Shown: one piece after another, positions 1 to 6,046 of the stretch
Position numbering within the stretch: the stretch's first letter is position 1
Layout: the number at the start of each line of letters is the position of its first letter
Origin: Limisphaerales bacterium
Lineage (GTDB): Bacteria; Verrucomicrobiota; Verrucomicrobiia; Limisphaerales; UBA11358
Assembly: GCA_003455565.1 (NCBI GenBank)
Contig: DMQW01000336.1
Location: 2,540 to 15,004 of the forward strand
DNA length: 12,465 nucleotides
Direction: 5' to 3'
Notes under the pieces: model-generated
What the model saw: the letters and a program-made list of their open reading frames with translations, nothing else
Databases searched by the model: none
Told to the model about the DNA's origin: nothing
Made by a program: the position numbers and the translations under genes

Positions 1-132
1 GCGTGCCGTCAACTGCTGGCGGAATACGCGCCGGACGCAAAGGTTTTCATCGCGGACAATGATGATCTGAAAAAGGTCAAAGCGTTCACGGTTCGCGGGT
101 TGTTGCCATGTGCATTCCGTTTAGCGCCTTGA
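1..132 (+). CDS. 3' end of an unidentified protein, possibly a receiver-like domain (partial)
   Basis: Frame 1 is open from the window edge to a TGA at 130-132 and encodes the last 43 residues of a protein; the other two forward frames close early. The fragment has the shape of the end of a response-regulator receiver domain: a stretch like APDAKVFIADNDD resembles the beta4/alpha4 region, and a Gly-Leu-Leu follows where receivers have Gly-Ala before beta5. The conserved Lys-Pro of a true receiver is not there (FRLAP instead), so if it is a receiver it is degenerate. The next gene, a hybrid kinase carrying its own receiver, starts 43 bp downstream, so a signalling context would be natural. The family call is weak because only the tail is visible. 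Confidence 0.4.
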   Translation, partial: ACRQLLAEYAPDAKVFIADNDDLKKVKAFTVRGLLPCAFRLAP

Positions 133-175
133 AATCCAGCCGGTTCGTAGTAACCTCTGTTCTCTTTCTTTATTG

Positions 176-1708
176 ATGAAGCCTGAAGTCGTATTTGGTC
201 TGGAAGGTGCGGCGTGGTCGGCGATGCTAGTCAGCGCGGGCGGCGCGGTGCTTTTGACCAACGCGGCGGCGCAAGAATTTTTCGGGCTTTCCCCGGACGG
301 CGGCGAGGTGCAACTGGCCGCTTTCTGGGCGCCGGAAAATGGCAGCACGGCCACGGATTTTCTGATGCTCTGGGAAAAATCGCCGGTGGCGTTGACGGAT
401 TTGAAATTCCGCCCGGCGGTGGGCGCGATGGAAAATTTTTCCACGGCCATCGCCTTGCTGAACAACGGGGGCAACAAATGGTTCGTGCTGCAACTGCTGC
501 CGCACCTGGAAAAACCGGCGGCGGTGCCGGCTGAATCGGCGATTGAATTCAAGACCACGCCGACGGGTGACGCGGCATTGAAACAGAAACTGGACTGCGT
601 GTTGCAACTGGCGCGGACGGTTTCGCTGGATTTCAACAACGCACTGACCGGCGTGCTGGCGCATACTTCGTTGCTGCTGGGCAAGGCGGAGCCGGATCAT
701 CCGTGGCGGCATTCGTTGCTGGAGGTGGAGAAGTCGGCGGCGCGCGCGGCGGAAATCGCCAGCGAACTGGCGTTGTTCAGCCGGCAGGAAAAAGAGGCAC
801 GCCGCGCCCCGGCGTGCAATCTGAACGCGGTGGCCGGCCGTTGCGTGGATTTTTTTCGCAATGCGCACGGCACGCGATTCACCTGGCGGCTGACGCCGGA
901 ACGGTCATTGTTTGAAGCTCGCGTGGACGAGGCGAAGGTGCAGCAGGCGTTGACGAAAATTTTGGAGAACGCGGTGGAGGCGTTCGCCGCCAACGCCACC
1001 GGCCAGATTTCAGTGGAGACGCGGAATGTGGAACTGACGCAGGCCACGCAGGACCGTAATGTGCGGCTGACGGCGGGCACTTATGTCTGCGTGGAAATTT
1101 CGGACAGCGGGACGGGCATCAAGGCGGAATCGTTGCCGCGGATTTTCGAACCTTTTTTCACAACGAAAAAACCGCCGCATCGCGGGCTGGGGCTGGCGCT
1201 GGTTTATGGCATCATCACCAATCACGGCGGGGGCGTGGCGATTTCCAGCCAGCTGGGCAAAGGCACTTCCGCGCGGGTTTATCTGCCGGCGGAAAAAACT
1301 TTCGTGCTTGAATCTTCGGGCACGGACAAGAGTTTGCATGGTTCGGGCACCATCCTCGTGGTGGACGATGAAAGCCTGCTGCTGACCATGTCCGAAACGA
1401 TTTTATCGGAATTTGGCTATCACGTTTTGACCGCCAGCAGCGGCCAGAAGGCGTTGGCCATTTTGTCACAACCGGCCACGAAGGTGGATCTGGTCATCAC
1501 CGACCTCGTGATGCCGGGCATGAGCGGACGGGAATTGATCGAACACATCCGGCAGGCCGACCCGGCGCTGCCCATCATATGCACCAGCGGCTATGTGATG
1601 GCCGAAGACAAAAAGGTGGGCGCAGGCTATCTCCAAAAACCGTTCACCAGCTCGGAACTGCTGCTCAAGGTGAAGTCCGTGCTGGCATCTGCGCCAGAGG
1701 TTGACTGA
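176..1708 (+). CDS. Hybrid sensor kinase (PAS - HATPase - receiver) lacking the phosphoacceptor His
   Basis: A 510-residue soluble protein with no membrane segment or signal peptide. Residues about 5-110 look like a PAS sensor. Residues about 130-205 form the HisKA-like dimerisation helices, and 240-375 the ATP-binding domain, with an N-box Asn at 265, G1 motif DSGTGI from D310, F-box FEPFFTTK and G2 motif GLGLAL at 337-342. A C-terminal receiver spans about 392-507 with acidic pair D397/D398, phosphorylation Asp D443 in TDLVMPG, T470 and K488. In this NtrB-like kinase class the H-box reads AHDFNN; here it reads SLDFNN, so the phosphoacceptor is Leu151 (CTG at 626-628). ATP-binding and receiver residues are intact, so the protein may act as a pseudokinase, regulate or dephosphorylate a partner, or have its receiver phosphorylated by another kinase. 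ATG at 176 was chosen over the adjacent TTG at 173; neither has a Shine-Dalgarno. The LysR gene follows after 27 bp. Confidence 0.9.
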   Translation: MKPEVVFGLEGAAWSAMLVSAGGAVLLTNAAAQEFFGLSPDGGEVQLAAFWAPENGSTATDFLMLWEKSPVALTDLKFRPAVGAMENFSTAIALLNNGGNKWFVLQLLPHLEKPAAVPAESAIEFKTTPTGDAALKQKLDCVLQLARTVSLDFNNALTGVLAHTSLLLGKAEPDHPWRHSLLEVEKSAARAAEIASELALFSRQEKEARRAPACNLNAVAGRCVDFFRNAHGTRFTWRLTPERSLFEARVDEAKVQQALTKILENAVEAFAANATGQISVETRNVELTQATQDRNVRLTAGTYVCVEISDSGTGIKAESLPRIFEPFFTTKKPPHRGLGLALVYGIITNHGGGVAISSQLGKGTSARVYLPAEKTFVLESSGTDKSLHGSGTILVVDDESLLLTMSETILSEFGYHVLTASSGQKALAILSQPATKVDLVITDLVMPGMSGRELIEHIRQADPALPIICTSGYVMAEDKKVGAGYLQKPFTSSELLLKVKSVLASAPEVD

Positions 1709-1735
1709 CCGTCGCGATTCTGGTTAAATCAACTT

Positions 1736-2617
1736 ATGCAAATTGAAAGCCTGAAAGTTTTCTGTGATCTGGCCGAAACCGAAAGTTTCACCAAGGCCGC
1801 CCAGATCAACAACGTCACCCAGTCGGCGGTCAGCCAGCAAATCAGCGCGCTGGAACGCCTGTTCAAATCGCTGCTGATTGAACGCAGCAAAAAGAAATTC
1901 CGCCTCACGCGGGAAGGCCAGGTGCTTTACGATTACAGCAAGCAAATCATTCAGACTTATGAGTCGCTGCACAGCAAACTTCAGGAGTTGAAGGACATCA
2001 TTTCCGGCACGATCCGGGTCGCCACGATTTATTCCATCGGCCTGCACGATTTGCCGCCGTATGTTAAAAAGTTCATGAAGAGCTACCCGACGGTCAACAT
2101 CCACGTCGAGTATCGCCGCGCCAACCAGGTTTATGACGACGTGTTCAGCAACGTCGTTGACCTCGGCCTCGTCGCCTATCCGGTCAAGGATTCCAAACTG
2201 GAAATCATTCCGCTGCGCAAGGAGCCGCTCGTGCTCATCTGCCATCCGCAGCATCCGTTCACCCAGCAAAAATCCATCAAGCTCAAGGCGCTCGCCGGGC
2301 AGAAAATCATCGGCTTTGAACCCGACATTCCCACGCGCAAGGCGCTCGATAAAATCTTGAAGGAACACCACGTGGAGGTGAAGCACGTCATGGAATTCGA
2401 CAACGTCGAGACCGTGAAACGCGCGGTGGAAATTGACGCCGGCATCTCCATCGTGCCGCTCGGCACCGTCATCCAGGAAATCGCCAAGCAAACTTTGGCG
2501 TCCGTGGAAATCGAAGACGGCCAGTTTTTCCGTCCCCTCGCCGCGATTTACAAAAAAAACAAAGTGCTCTCGCCCGCGATGAAACAGTTCCTGACGATTC
2601 TCAAGGACGCGCCCTGA
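1736..2617 (+). CDS. LysR-family transcriptional regulator
   Basis: A 293-residue protein of the usual LysR length. Residues 1-60 are the winged helix-turn-helix, including SFTKAAQINNVTQSAVSQQI and the following LERLF...LTREG pattern typical of the family. A linker helix follows to about residue 90, then a two-lobe periplasmic-binding-protein-like effector domain to the C terminus (VATIYSIGLHDLPPYV, then DLGLVAYPV, then a GISIVPLG segment near 240). LysR regulators bind DNA as tetramers and respond to a small-molecule inducer; the effector and targets cannot be read from the sequence. The gene starts 27 bp after the hybrid kinase stop, so they are probably co-transcribed. LysR genes often control a divergent neighbour, but here the next gene is convergent, so no target is evident. 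Confidence 0.93.
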   Translation: MQIESLKVFCDLAETESFTKAAQINNVTQSAVSQQISALERLFKSLLIERSKKKFRLTREGQVLYDYSKQIIQTYESLHSKLQELKDIISGTIRVATIYSIGLHDLPPYVKKFMKSYPTVNIHVEYRRANQVYDDVFSNVVDLGLVAYPVKDSKLEIIPLRKEPLVLICHPQHPFTQQKSIKLKALAGQKIIGFEPDIPTRKALDKILKEHHVEVKHVMEFDNVETVKRAVEIDAGISIVPLGTVIQEIAKQTLASVEIEDGQFFRPLAAIYKKNKVLSPAMKQFLTILKDAP

Positions 2618-2628
2618 AGAAATTTACG

Positions 2629-2702
2629 ATTTACGATTTGCAAAAAGTCTTTGCGCCTGCTCCAAGACGGCAATCAAAAATCATCAATCGCAAATCATAA
2701 AT
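2629..2702. repeat. A/T-rich imperfect inverted repeat between convergent genes
   Basis: Arms of 13 bp (ATTTACGATTTGC at 2629-2641 and GCAAATCATAAAT at 2690-2702) match at 12 of 13 positions and are separated by 48 bp. The left arm is preceded by a second copy of TTTACGA, giving a short 7-bp tandem. The right arm ends on the first base of the aminopeptidase stop codon. The position between two convergent genes suits a bidirectional transcript end, but the long spacer and lack of a G/C-rich stem do not make a classical terminator. A degenerate dispersed intergenic repeat is the alternative. Confidence 0.5.
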
Positions 2703-3811
2703 TATTTCAGATTCGCCGGATTCAGCGGCTGCAATTCTTTCGGCAGAAAAATTCCGTTCTGGCGGATCAGTTCGCCGTCGAACCACACCTCGCCGCCGCC
2801 CCAGTCCTTGCGCTGGATCAAAACCATGTCCCAGTGGATCGCGCTCTTGTTGCCGTTCCCGCAATCTTCATAGGCGTTGCCCGGCGTGAAATGCAGCGAG
2901 CCGGCAATTTTTTCGTCGAACAAGATGTCGCACATCGGGCTTAAAATATACGGATTGAAGCCGAGCGAAAATTCGCCGATGTAACGCGCGCCGGCGTCCG
3001 TGTCCAAGATTTCATTCAGCCGCCTAGTGTTGTTCGCCGTCGCCTCGACAATTTTTCCGTCCTTCAAGACTAGCCGCACATTTCCAAATTTCGTTCCCGA
3101 ATAAAGCGTCGGCGTGTTGAACTGGATGACACCGTTCACGGAATTTTTCACCGGGCAGGAAAAGACCTCGCCGTCGGGAATGTTGCGGTCGCCCTTGCAC
3201 ATCTTCGCGCCGATGCCTTTGATGCTGAAACTTAAATCCGTGCCGGGACTCACGAGCCGGACTTGATTTGTTTTCGCCATGCGCTTTTCCAGCGGCCCCA
3301 TCGCCTTGCCCATCTTCGCATAATCCATCGTGCAAACGTCGAAATACAGATTCTCAAACGCCTCGGTGCTCATGCCCGCCGCCTGCGCCATGCTCGGCGT
3401 GGGCCAGCGCAACACACACCAGCGCGTCTTGTTCACGCGATAATCCTGCACCGGCCGGATGACGCGCGAATAAAGCTGCACGCGGTCGCTCGGCACATCG
3501 GAATTTTCGTTCATGTTGTCCGCGCCGCGAATGGCGATATACGCCTGCATTTTTTTCATGCGGAACATTTCGAGGTCGCGGATGACGGCGGCCTGCGCTT
3601 CGGTGATGCCGAGCAACTGCTCGCGCCCGACGCGCGTGTGCCGCGTCTCGACGAACGGCGTCGCGCCCGCCGCGCGCACGGCGCGGATGAGTTCGACGGT
3701 GAACTCGTCCGGCACGTCAATCATTTCGAGCAGGATGCGGTCGCCTTTTTTCAGCTCGGTGGAATAGTTCACGAGCAGCTTGGCCAGTTTGGTATAACGC
3801 GGGTCGGTCAT
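2702..3811 (-). CDS. M29-family aminopeptidase (AmpS/AmpT-like metalloexopeptidase)
   Basis: A 369-residue protein, near the usual length of the family. M29 enzymes are cytoplasmic dimeric aminopeptidases with two metal ions that remove N-terminal residues from peptides. The residues matching the family's metal ligands are visible: E215 (PDGEVF), E280 (YIGEFSLGFNP), H307 (SLHFTPGNAY), Y314, and H326/D328 (AIHWD). The N-terminal half starts with YTKLAKLLVNYSTELKKGD, the usual opening of the family. No signal peptide or membrane segment is present. The start ATG at 3809-3811 has an A/T-rich upstream region without a Shine-Dalgarno. The nucleotidyltransferase gene ends 36 bp upstream on the same strand, so read-through is possible, but the functions look unrelated. 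Substrate preference cannot be inferred. Confidence 0.93.
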   Translation of the reverse strand: MTDPRYTKLAKLLVNYSTELKKGDRILLEMIDVPDEFTVELIRAVRAAGATPFVETRHTRVGREQLLGITEAQAAVIRDLEMFRMKKMQAYIAIRGADNMNENSDVPSDRVQLYSRVIRPVQDYRVNKTRWCVLRWPTPSMAQAAGMSTEAFENLYFDVCTMDYAKMGKAMGPLEKRMAKTNQVRLVSPGTDLSFSIKGIGAKMCKGDRNIPDGEVFSCPVKNSVNGVIQFNTPTLYSGTKFGNVRLVLKDGKIVEATANNTRRLNEILDTDAGARYIGEFSLGFNPYILSPMCDILFDEKIAGSLHFTPGNAYEDCGNGNKSAIHWDMVLIQRKDWGGGEVWFDGELIRQNGIFLPKELQPLNPANLK

Positions 3812-3847
3812 AAATTTTGGAAAGACTAGAATGAATTGTGCGAAGAA

Positions 3848-4378
3848 TCAAACTTGCGGTGGTTCTTCCCCGCGTTCGGCGAACCACTGACGAAGAAAAA
3901 CCAGATCACCCGCATCCTTTTCGCGGCGTGTCACAACTTTCATGCGCCAGAGCAAGCGCGGCGAGGCAAATGGAATTGGCACACCGTCCAGTTCATGCAC
4001 AACGACATATTTTGCCGCCTCGGCATAATCTATTCCGCCGGCTGAACGCAATAAATCCACCATGATTTCGTCGCCGACACGGATGACATTGTGCAGTTGC
4101 AATTCGCCGGGTTGAAGTTCGCGCACGGCGTTGTCAGGCAAAGTGGCGAGCGCGGAGAAAACTTTCGCCTCATTTTCCAAATCCGCCGCCACCATCAAAT
4201 CAACATCCGTGGTCATGCGCGGGCGTCCGGCGGCAATGATGGCCAGGCCGCCGATCACGATATATTTTGCGCCGCGCTGATTTAATTCACGGCAGAGACT
4301 TACCAGATCAGCTTCCGTCGGTGGACGGCTGATCAGGTTTTCGTCAGGCCGCTGCGCGCCAGCATTTTGGTCATCCAT
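3848..4378 (-). CDS. MNT/AbiEii-like nucleotidyltransferase
   Basis: A 176-residue protein of the minimal nucleotidyltransferase fold. The active-site signature is clear: GG at 43-44 in YIVIGGLAIIAAG, then TTDVDLMV with D58 and D60 as the two metal-binding acids, and a candidate third acid D108 in IMVDLL. Near the C terminus RREKDAGDLVFL (150-162) matches the Lys/Arg...Asp-Ala-x-Asp-Leu pattern of AbiEii-type and related transferases. Such proteins transfer nucleotides to RNA or protein and are often part of toxin-antitoxin or abortive-infection pairs, though some are solitary housekeeping enzymes. The ATG at 4376-4378 lies inside the preceding 88-residue gene (46-bp overlap, different frame), implying translational coupling. 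No HEPN partner or AbiEi-type antitoxin is seen beside it. The exact family and whether it is toxin or antitoxin remain open. Confidence 0.82.
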   Translation of the reverse strand: MDDQNAGAQRPDENLISRPPTEADLVSLCRELNQRGAKYIVIGGLAIIAAGRPRMTTDVDLMVAADLENEAKVFSALATLPDNAVRELQPGELQLHNVIRVGDEIMVDLLRSAGGIDYAEAAKYVVVHELDGVPIPFASPRLLWRMKVVTRREKDAGDLVFLRQWFAERGEEPPQV

Positions 4379-4599
4379 GCGTCCGCCTCCTCGTGAGTTT
4401 TGAAACGATAGATACCTTTTGGCATCCAGCGATGTTTGAAAGCCTTGTGAAGTTGTGCCGCCGTTTCCTGCAATTGCATTCCCGCCCGCAAACTGTCCGG
4501 CGTCTTGGTGCGACGCCCGACGAAGCGGTCAATCTTTTCCTCGACGTTGATGGACGGTTGTTTCACGGCGTTTTCAGAATAAGCTGTGACGCCGGACAA
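4333..4599 (-). CDS. Small hypothetical protein upstream of the nucleotidyltransferase (candidate partner)
   Basis: An 88-residue charged, soluble protein with no family I can name with certainty. The central and C-terminal parts look like a compact alpha/beta domain: IDRFVGRR, a helix LQETAAQLHKAF, then the segment GIYRFKTHEEADAWMTKMLA (about 61-80) near the end. The start is uncertain. The longest form uses TTG at 4597-4599; a GTG at 4564-4566 (residue 12) is equally possible, and neither has a Shine-Dalgarno. Its last 46 bp overlap the nucleotidyltransferase start, the tight coupling typical of toxin-antitoxin pairs, where a small protein is often encoded first. That functional reading is inference from gene arrangement only. 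It is transcribed divergently from the DUF2975 operon across a gap of about 110 bp. Confidence 0.62.
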   Translation of the reverse strand: MSGVTAYSENAVKQPSINVEEKIDRFVGRRTKTPDSLRAGMQLQETAAQLHKAFKHRWMPKGIYRFKTHEEADAWMTKMLARSGLTKT

Positions 4600-4649
4600 A
4601 GCAAGGACACGGAAAACGGGTTGCGCGACAACTTGTTAATCGGATTTTA

Positions 4650-4668
4650 TTTATCGTTTTCCGATAAA
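4650..4668. promoter_or_regulatory. Perfect palindrome just upstream of the DUF2975 operon promoter (candidate operator)
   Basis: A perfect 7-bp inverted repeat with a 5-bp centre, TTTATCG-TTTTC-CGATAAA. It ends 6 bp before the -35 hexamer of the promoter at 4675. A second overlapping pair of arms, ATCGGA (4639-4644) and TCCGAT (4660-4665), shares its right half. Placement and size suit a dimeric Xre repressor, and the operon encodes one as its last gene, so autoregulation is a reasonable inference. It also lies between divergent genes and could act on both. No T-run follows the stem on either strand, so it is not a terminator. Confidence 0.5.
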
Positions 4669-4674
4669 AAAGAC

Positions 4675-4703
4675 TTGACTAACGGAATTGATTGGTTTAT
4701 TCT
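4675..4703 (+). promoter_or_regulatory. Sigma70-type promoter predicting a leaderless DUF2975 mRNA
   Basis: TTGACT (4675-4680) and TATTCT (4698-4703) are separated by exactly 17 bp. The -35 matches consensus at 5 of 6 positions; the -10 is weaker. Transcription would be expected to start near 4710, and the ATG of the first DUF2975 gene is at 4711, so the transcript would have essentially no 5' leader. This supports 4711 as the true start of that gene rather than any of the codons further upstream in the same open frame. Confidence 0.6.
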
Positions 4704-4710
4704 TTGTGCC

Positions 4711-5241
4711 ATGAATGCGAATGAAATTTCCACAAAAGCAAGTCCTCGCTTGAATCGAATCCAAAAGATCAGCCGTATCTTGAAAGTCTGCGTGCTGTTT
4801 TACTTTGTCGTGCCACTGTGCGTTGTGGCTTTCAACCTCAAAAGCCTCCATCTGGCGACCGGCATGGTTTCAATATTTAACCATCCCTATGCCAGTGCCG
4901 CAGACATCCCCAAGCTGATGTATTTGTTTGGCGCGATTGGAACGTGCGTTTATCTGCTTGGCGTCATTTCTTTTTACCGTTTGTTGTGCCTGTATGAAAA
5001 AGGAGTGATTTTTTCCGAGGCAAATGTTTCGGAAATGAAAAAACTGGGAAGTTATCTGGCTGGTTACGGCATACTCGCCGTCGCTGCCAATGTTGTCTAC
5101 ATGGGGGGAATCGTTTTTCCGTGGGTGCTGCTGGAAGGAGTGGCCTCTCCGTGGATCGTCGTTGGCGGAGCAATTTACATTGTCGCCTGGATCATGGACG
5201 AAGGCCGGAAGATTCAGGAGGAACAGGAATTGACCGTTTAA
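4711..5241 (+). CDS. DUF2975 integral membrane protein (first copy)
   Basis: A 176-residue protein with four hydrophobic segments at about 25-46, 70-92, 110-132 and 140-160 and a charged C-terminal tail, the topology of the DUF2975 family (B. subtilis YoaS type). The loop LYEKGVIFSEANVSEMKKLG, with Gly-Val-Ile-Phe-Ser before a helix, is the recognisable family motif. No biochemical function is established for the family. The reading frame stays open back to 4393, but that upstream part lies opposite the small minus-strand gene and beyond the promoter at 4675-4703, so ATG 4711 is the start. It is followed after 28 bp by a second DUF2975 gene and then an Xre regulator, the usual partner of this family. 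Its last seven residues, EEQELTV, are identical to those of the second copy. Confidence 0.88.
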   Translation: MNANEISTKASPRLNRIQKISRILKVCVLFYFVVPLCVVAFNLKSLHLATGMVSIFNHPYASAADIPKLMYLFGAIGTCVYLLGVISFYRLLCLYEKGVIFSEANVSEMKKLGSYLAGYGILAVAANVVYMGGIVFPWVLLEGVASPWIVVGGAIYIVAWIMDEGRKIQEEQELTV

Positions 5242-5269
5242 CTGCACGAAAAACAAACCCAACCACATT

Positions 5270-5743
5270 ATGAAAAACTTTCAAAACAAAGCAAAAATCA
5301 TCAAGGTCAGCAAAATTATCAGGCATATTTTGTTCGCCGGATTAGTTCTCTGGATTGGAATTGGAATACCTACTGTTCTACTTCAAGCCGTCAAATTATG
5401 GAATCAAATCGGCAACTCGGCGACATTGTATTTGCAAGGCGGCGTAGCAATATTGCTGGCACTCTCCTTTGTCGTAAATTTAAAGCTCTTCCGTTTTTTC
5501 GACCGGCTCAAGAACGGATATTTGTTCGACGCGAAAACCGTCGGAAATTTAGATGCTGCTGGCAAATGGTGGATTGTCCTTTGGCTTTTTGAAGTTCTTT
5601 TTTACGAGATTGGACACGGAGTTTTCCAAATTTCAGATGCTTGGAATTCAGGCGGTTTGTTTGCCGGTTTGACACTCATTTTCGTCGCATGGCTGTTGAA
5701 GGAAGCGCAGGAACTGCAAGAGGAACAGGAATTGACGGTTTAA
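5270..5743 (+). CDS. DUF2975 integral membrane protein (second copy)
   Basis: A 157-residue paralogue of the preceding protein. Four hydrophobic segments (about 16-40, 53-72, 96-115 and 128-145) match its topology, and the loop RLKNGYLFDAKTVGNL corresponds to the family's K-G-x-x-F motif. The bodies are well diverged, but both end in EEQELTV and the two 3' ends are nearly identical in DNA (GAGGAACAGGAATTGAC, then C or G, then GTTTAA), which suggests duplication followed by divergence with the tail conserved. The start codon ATG follows an A/C-rich leader without Shine-Dalgarno. The Xre gene begins only 4 bp after the stop, so the three genes form one transcription unit. Function unknown; a hetero-oligomer with the first copy is possible. 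Confidence 0.87.
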   Translation: MKNFQNKAKIIKVSKIIRHILFAGLVLWIGIGIPTVLLQAVKLWNQIGNSATLYLQGGVAILLALSFVVNLKLFRFFDRLKNGYLFDAKTVGNLDAAGKWWIVLWLFEVLFYEIGHGVFQISDAWNSGGLFAGLTLIFVAWLLKEAQELQEEQELTV

Positions 5744-5747
5744 GTTT

Positions 5748-5972
5748 ATGCCCATCATCGTCAATCTCGACGTGGTTCTCGCCCAGCGCAAAATGCGGCT
5801 GAACGATCTGGCCGATGGCGTGGACATCACCCCGCAAAACCTCTCCGTCCTCAAAACCGGCAAGGCCAAAGCCATCCGCTTCTCCACGCTCGCAGCCATT
5901 TGCGAACATCTGCAATGCCAGCCCGGCGAAATTCTGGAATACCGCCCGGCGGAGCCGTCCCCAAAATCGTAG
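5748..5972 (+). CDS. Xre/Cro-CI family regulator, YozG-like
   Basis: A 74-residue protein that is almost entirely one helix-turn-helix domain. The segments PIIVNLDVVLAQRKM, ITPQNLSVLKTGKAKAIRFS and then LAAICEHLQCQPGEILEY are the hallmarks of the small YozG-type regulators that sit beside DUF2975 genes in many bacteria (for example yozG-yoaS in B. subtilis). The recognition helix would be QNLSVLKTG. It has no effector domain, so it may respond to the membrane proteins encoded just upstream or to operator occupancy alone. The palindrome at 4650-4668, immediately before the operon promoter, is the natural candidate operator. The TAG stop codon (5970-5972) lies within the left outer arm of the cloverleaf element at 5969-6037, so that element forms the 3' end of this gene. 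Confidence 0.92.
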   Translation: MPIIVNLDVVLAQRKMRLNDLADGVDITPQNLSVLKTGKAKAIRFSTLAAICEHLQCQPGEILEYRPAEPSPKS

Positions 5973-6037
5973 CAGCGGACGTGAGTCCGCTCATTCTTCA
6001 TCAAAATAAATTTGAGCCGATGCCCGTCGGCTGCTAC
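5969..6037. repeat. 69-bp cloverleaf-forming palindromic element (REP/MITE-like)
   Basis: The element folds into three stems that abut exactly. The outer stem is GTAGC (5969-5973) with GCTAC (6033-6037). Hairpin 1 is AGCGGAC (5974-5980), loop GTGA, GTCCGCT (5985-5991). Hairpin 2 is AGCCGA (6015-6020), loop TGCCCG, TCGGCT (6027-6032). A 23-base A/T-rich linker (5992-6014) joins the hairpins. All pairs are Watson-Crick. The outer arms also extend as GTAGCAGC/GCTGCTAC. Such design is typical of dispersed palindromic repeats moved by RAYT transposases, and also of transcript-end structures. Only one copy is in the window, so dispersal is an inference. Confidence 0.72.
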
Positions 6038-6046
6038 AAATCTTGA

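Noticed and set aside
1724..2491. 255-residue minus-strand open frame opposite the LysR gene
   Set aside because: Shadow of a clear LysR coding region; composition is rich in Asp/Arg/Leu without any family pattern.
2760..2950. Truncation of the aminopeptidase because two ligands appear close together (H307/Y314, then H326/D328)
   Set aside because: The order and the spacing Glu-Glu-His-Tyr-His-Asp are as expected and the length is within the family range; a shorter loop between Tyr and His is a normal variation.
3263..3829. 188-residue plus-strand open frame opposite the aminopeptidase
   Set aside because: His/Arg-rich antisense shadow of a gene with all metal ligands conserved.
3836..4065. 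Two short plus-strand frames opposite the nucleotidyltransferase
   Set aside because: They overlap a gene with a recognisable active site and carry no domain signal.
4650..4670. Stem followed by A-run read as a rho-independent terminator
   Set aside because: The run is A on the plus strand, and on the minus strand the stem is followed by mixed A/T rather than a T-run; an operator is the better reading.
4393..4710. N-terminal extension of the first DUF2975 gene (open frame back to 4393)
   Set aside because: It lies opposite the minus-strand small gene, crosses the promoter at 4675-4703, and has no membrane or domain features; the family begins at the ATG at 4711.
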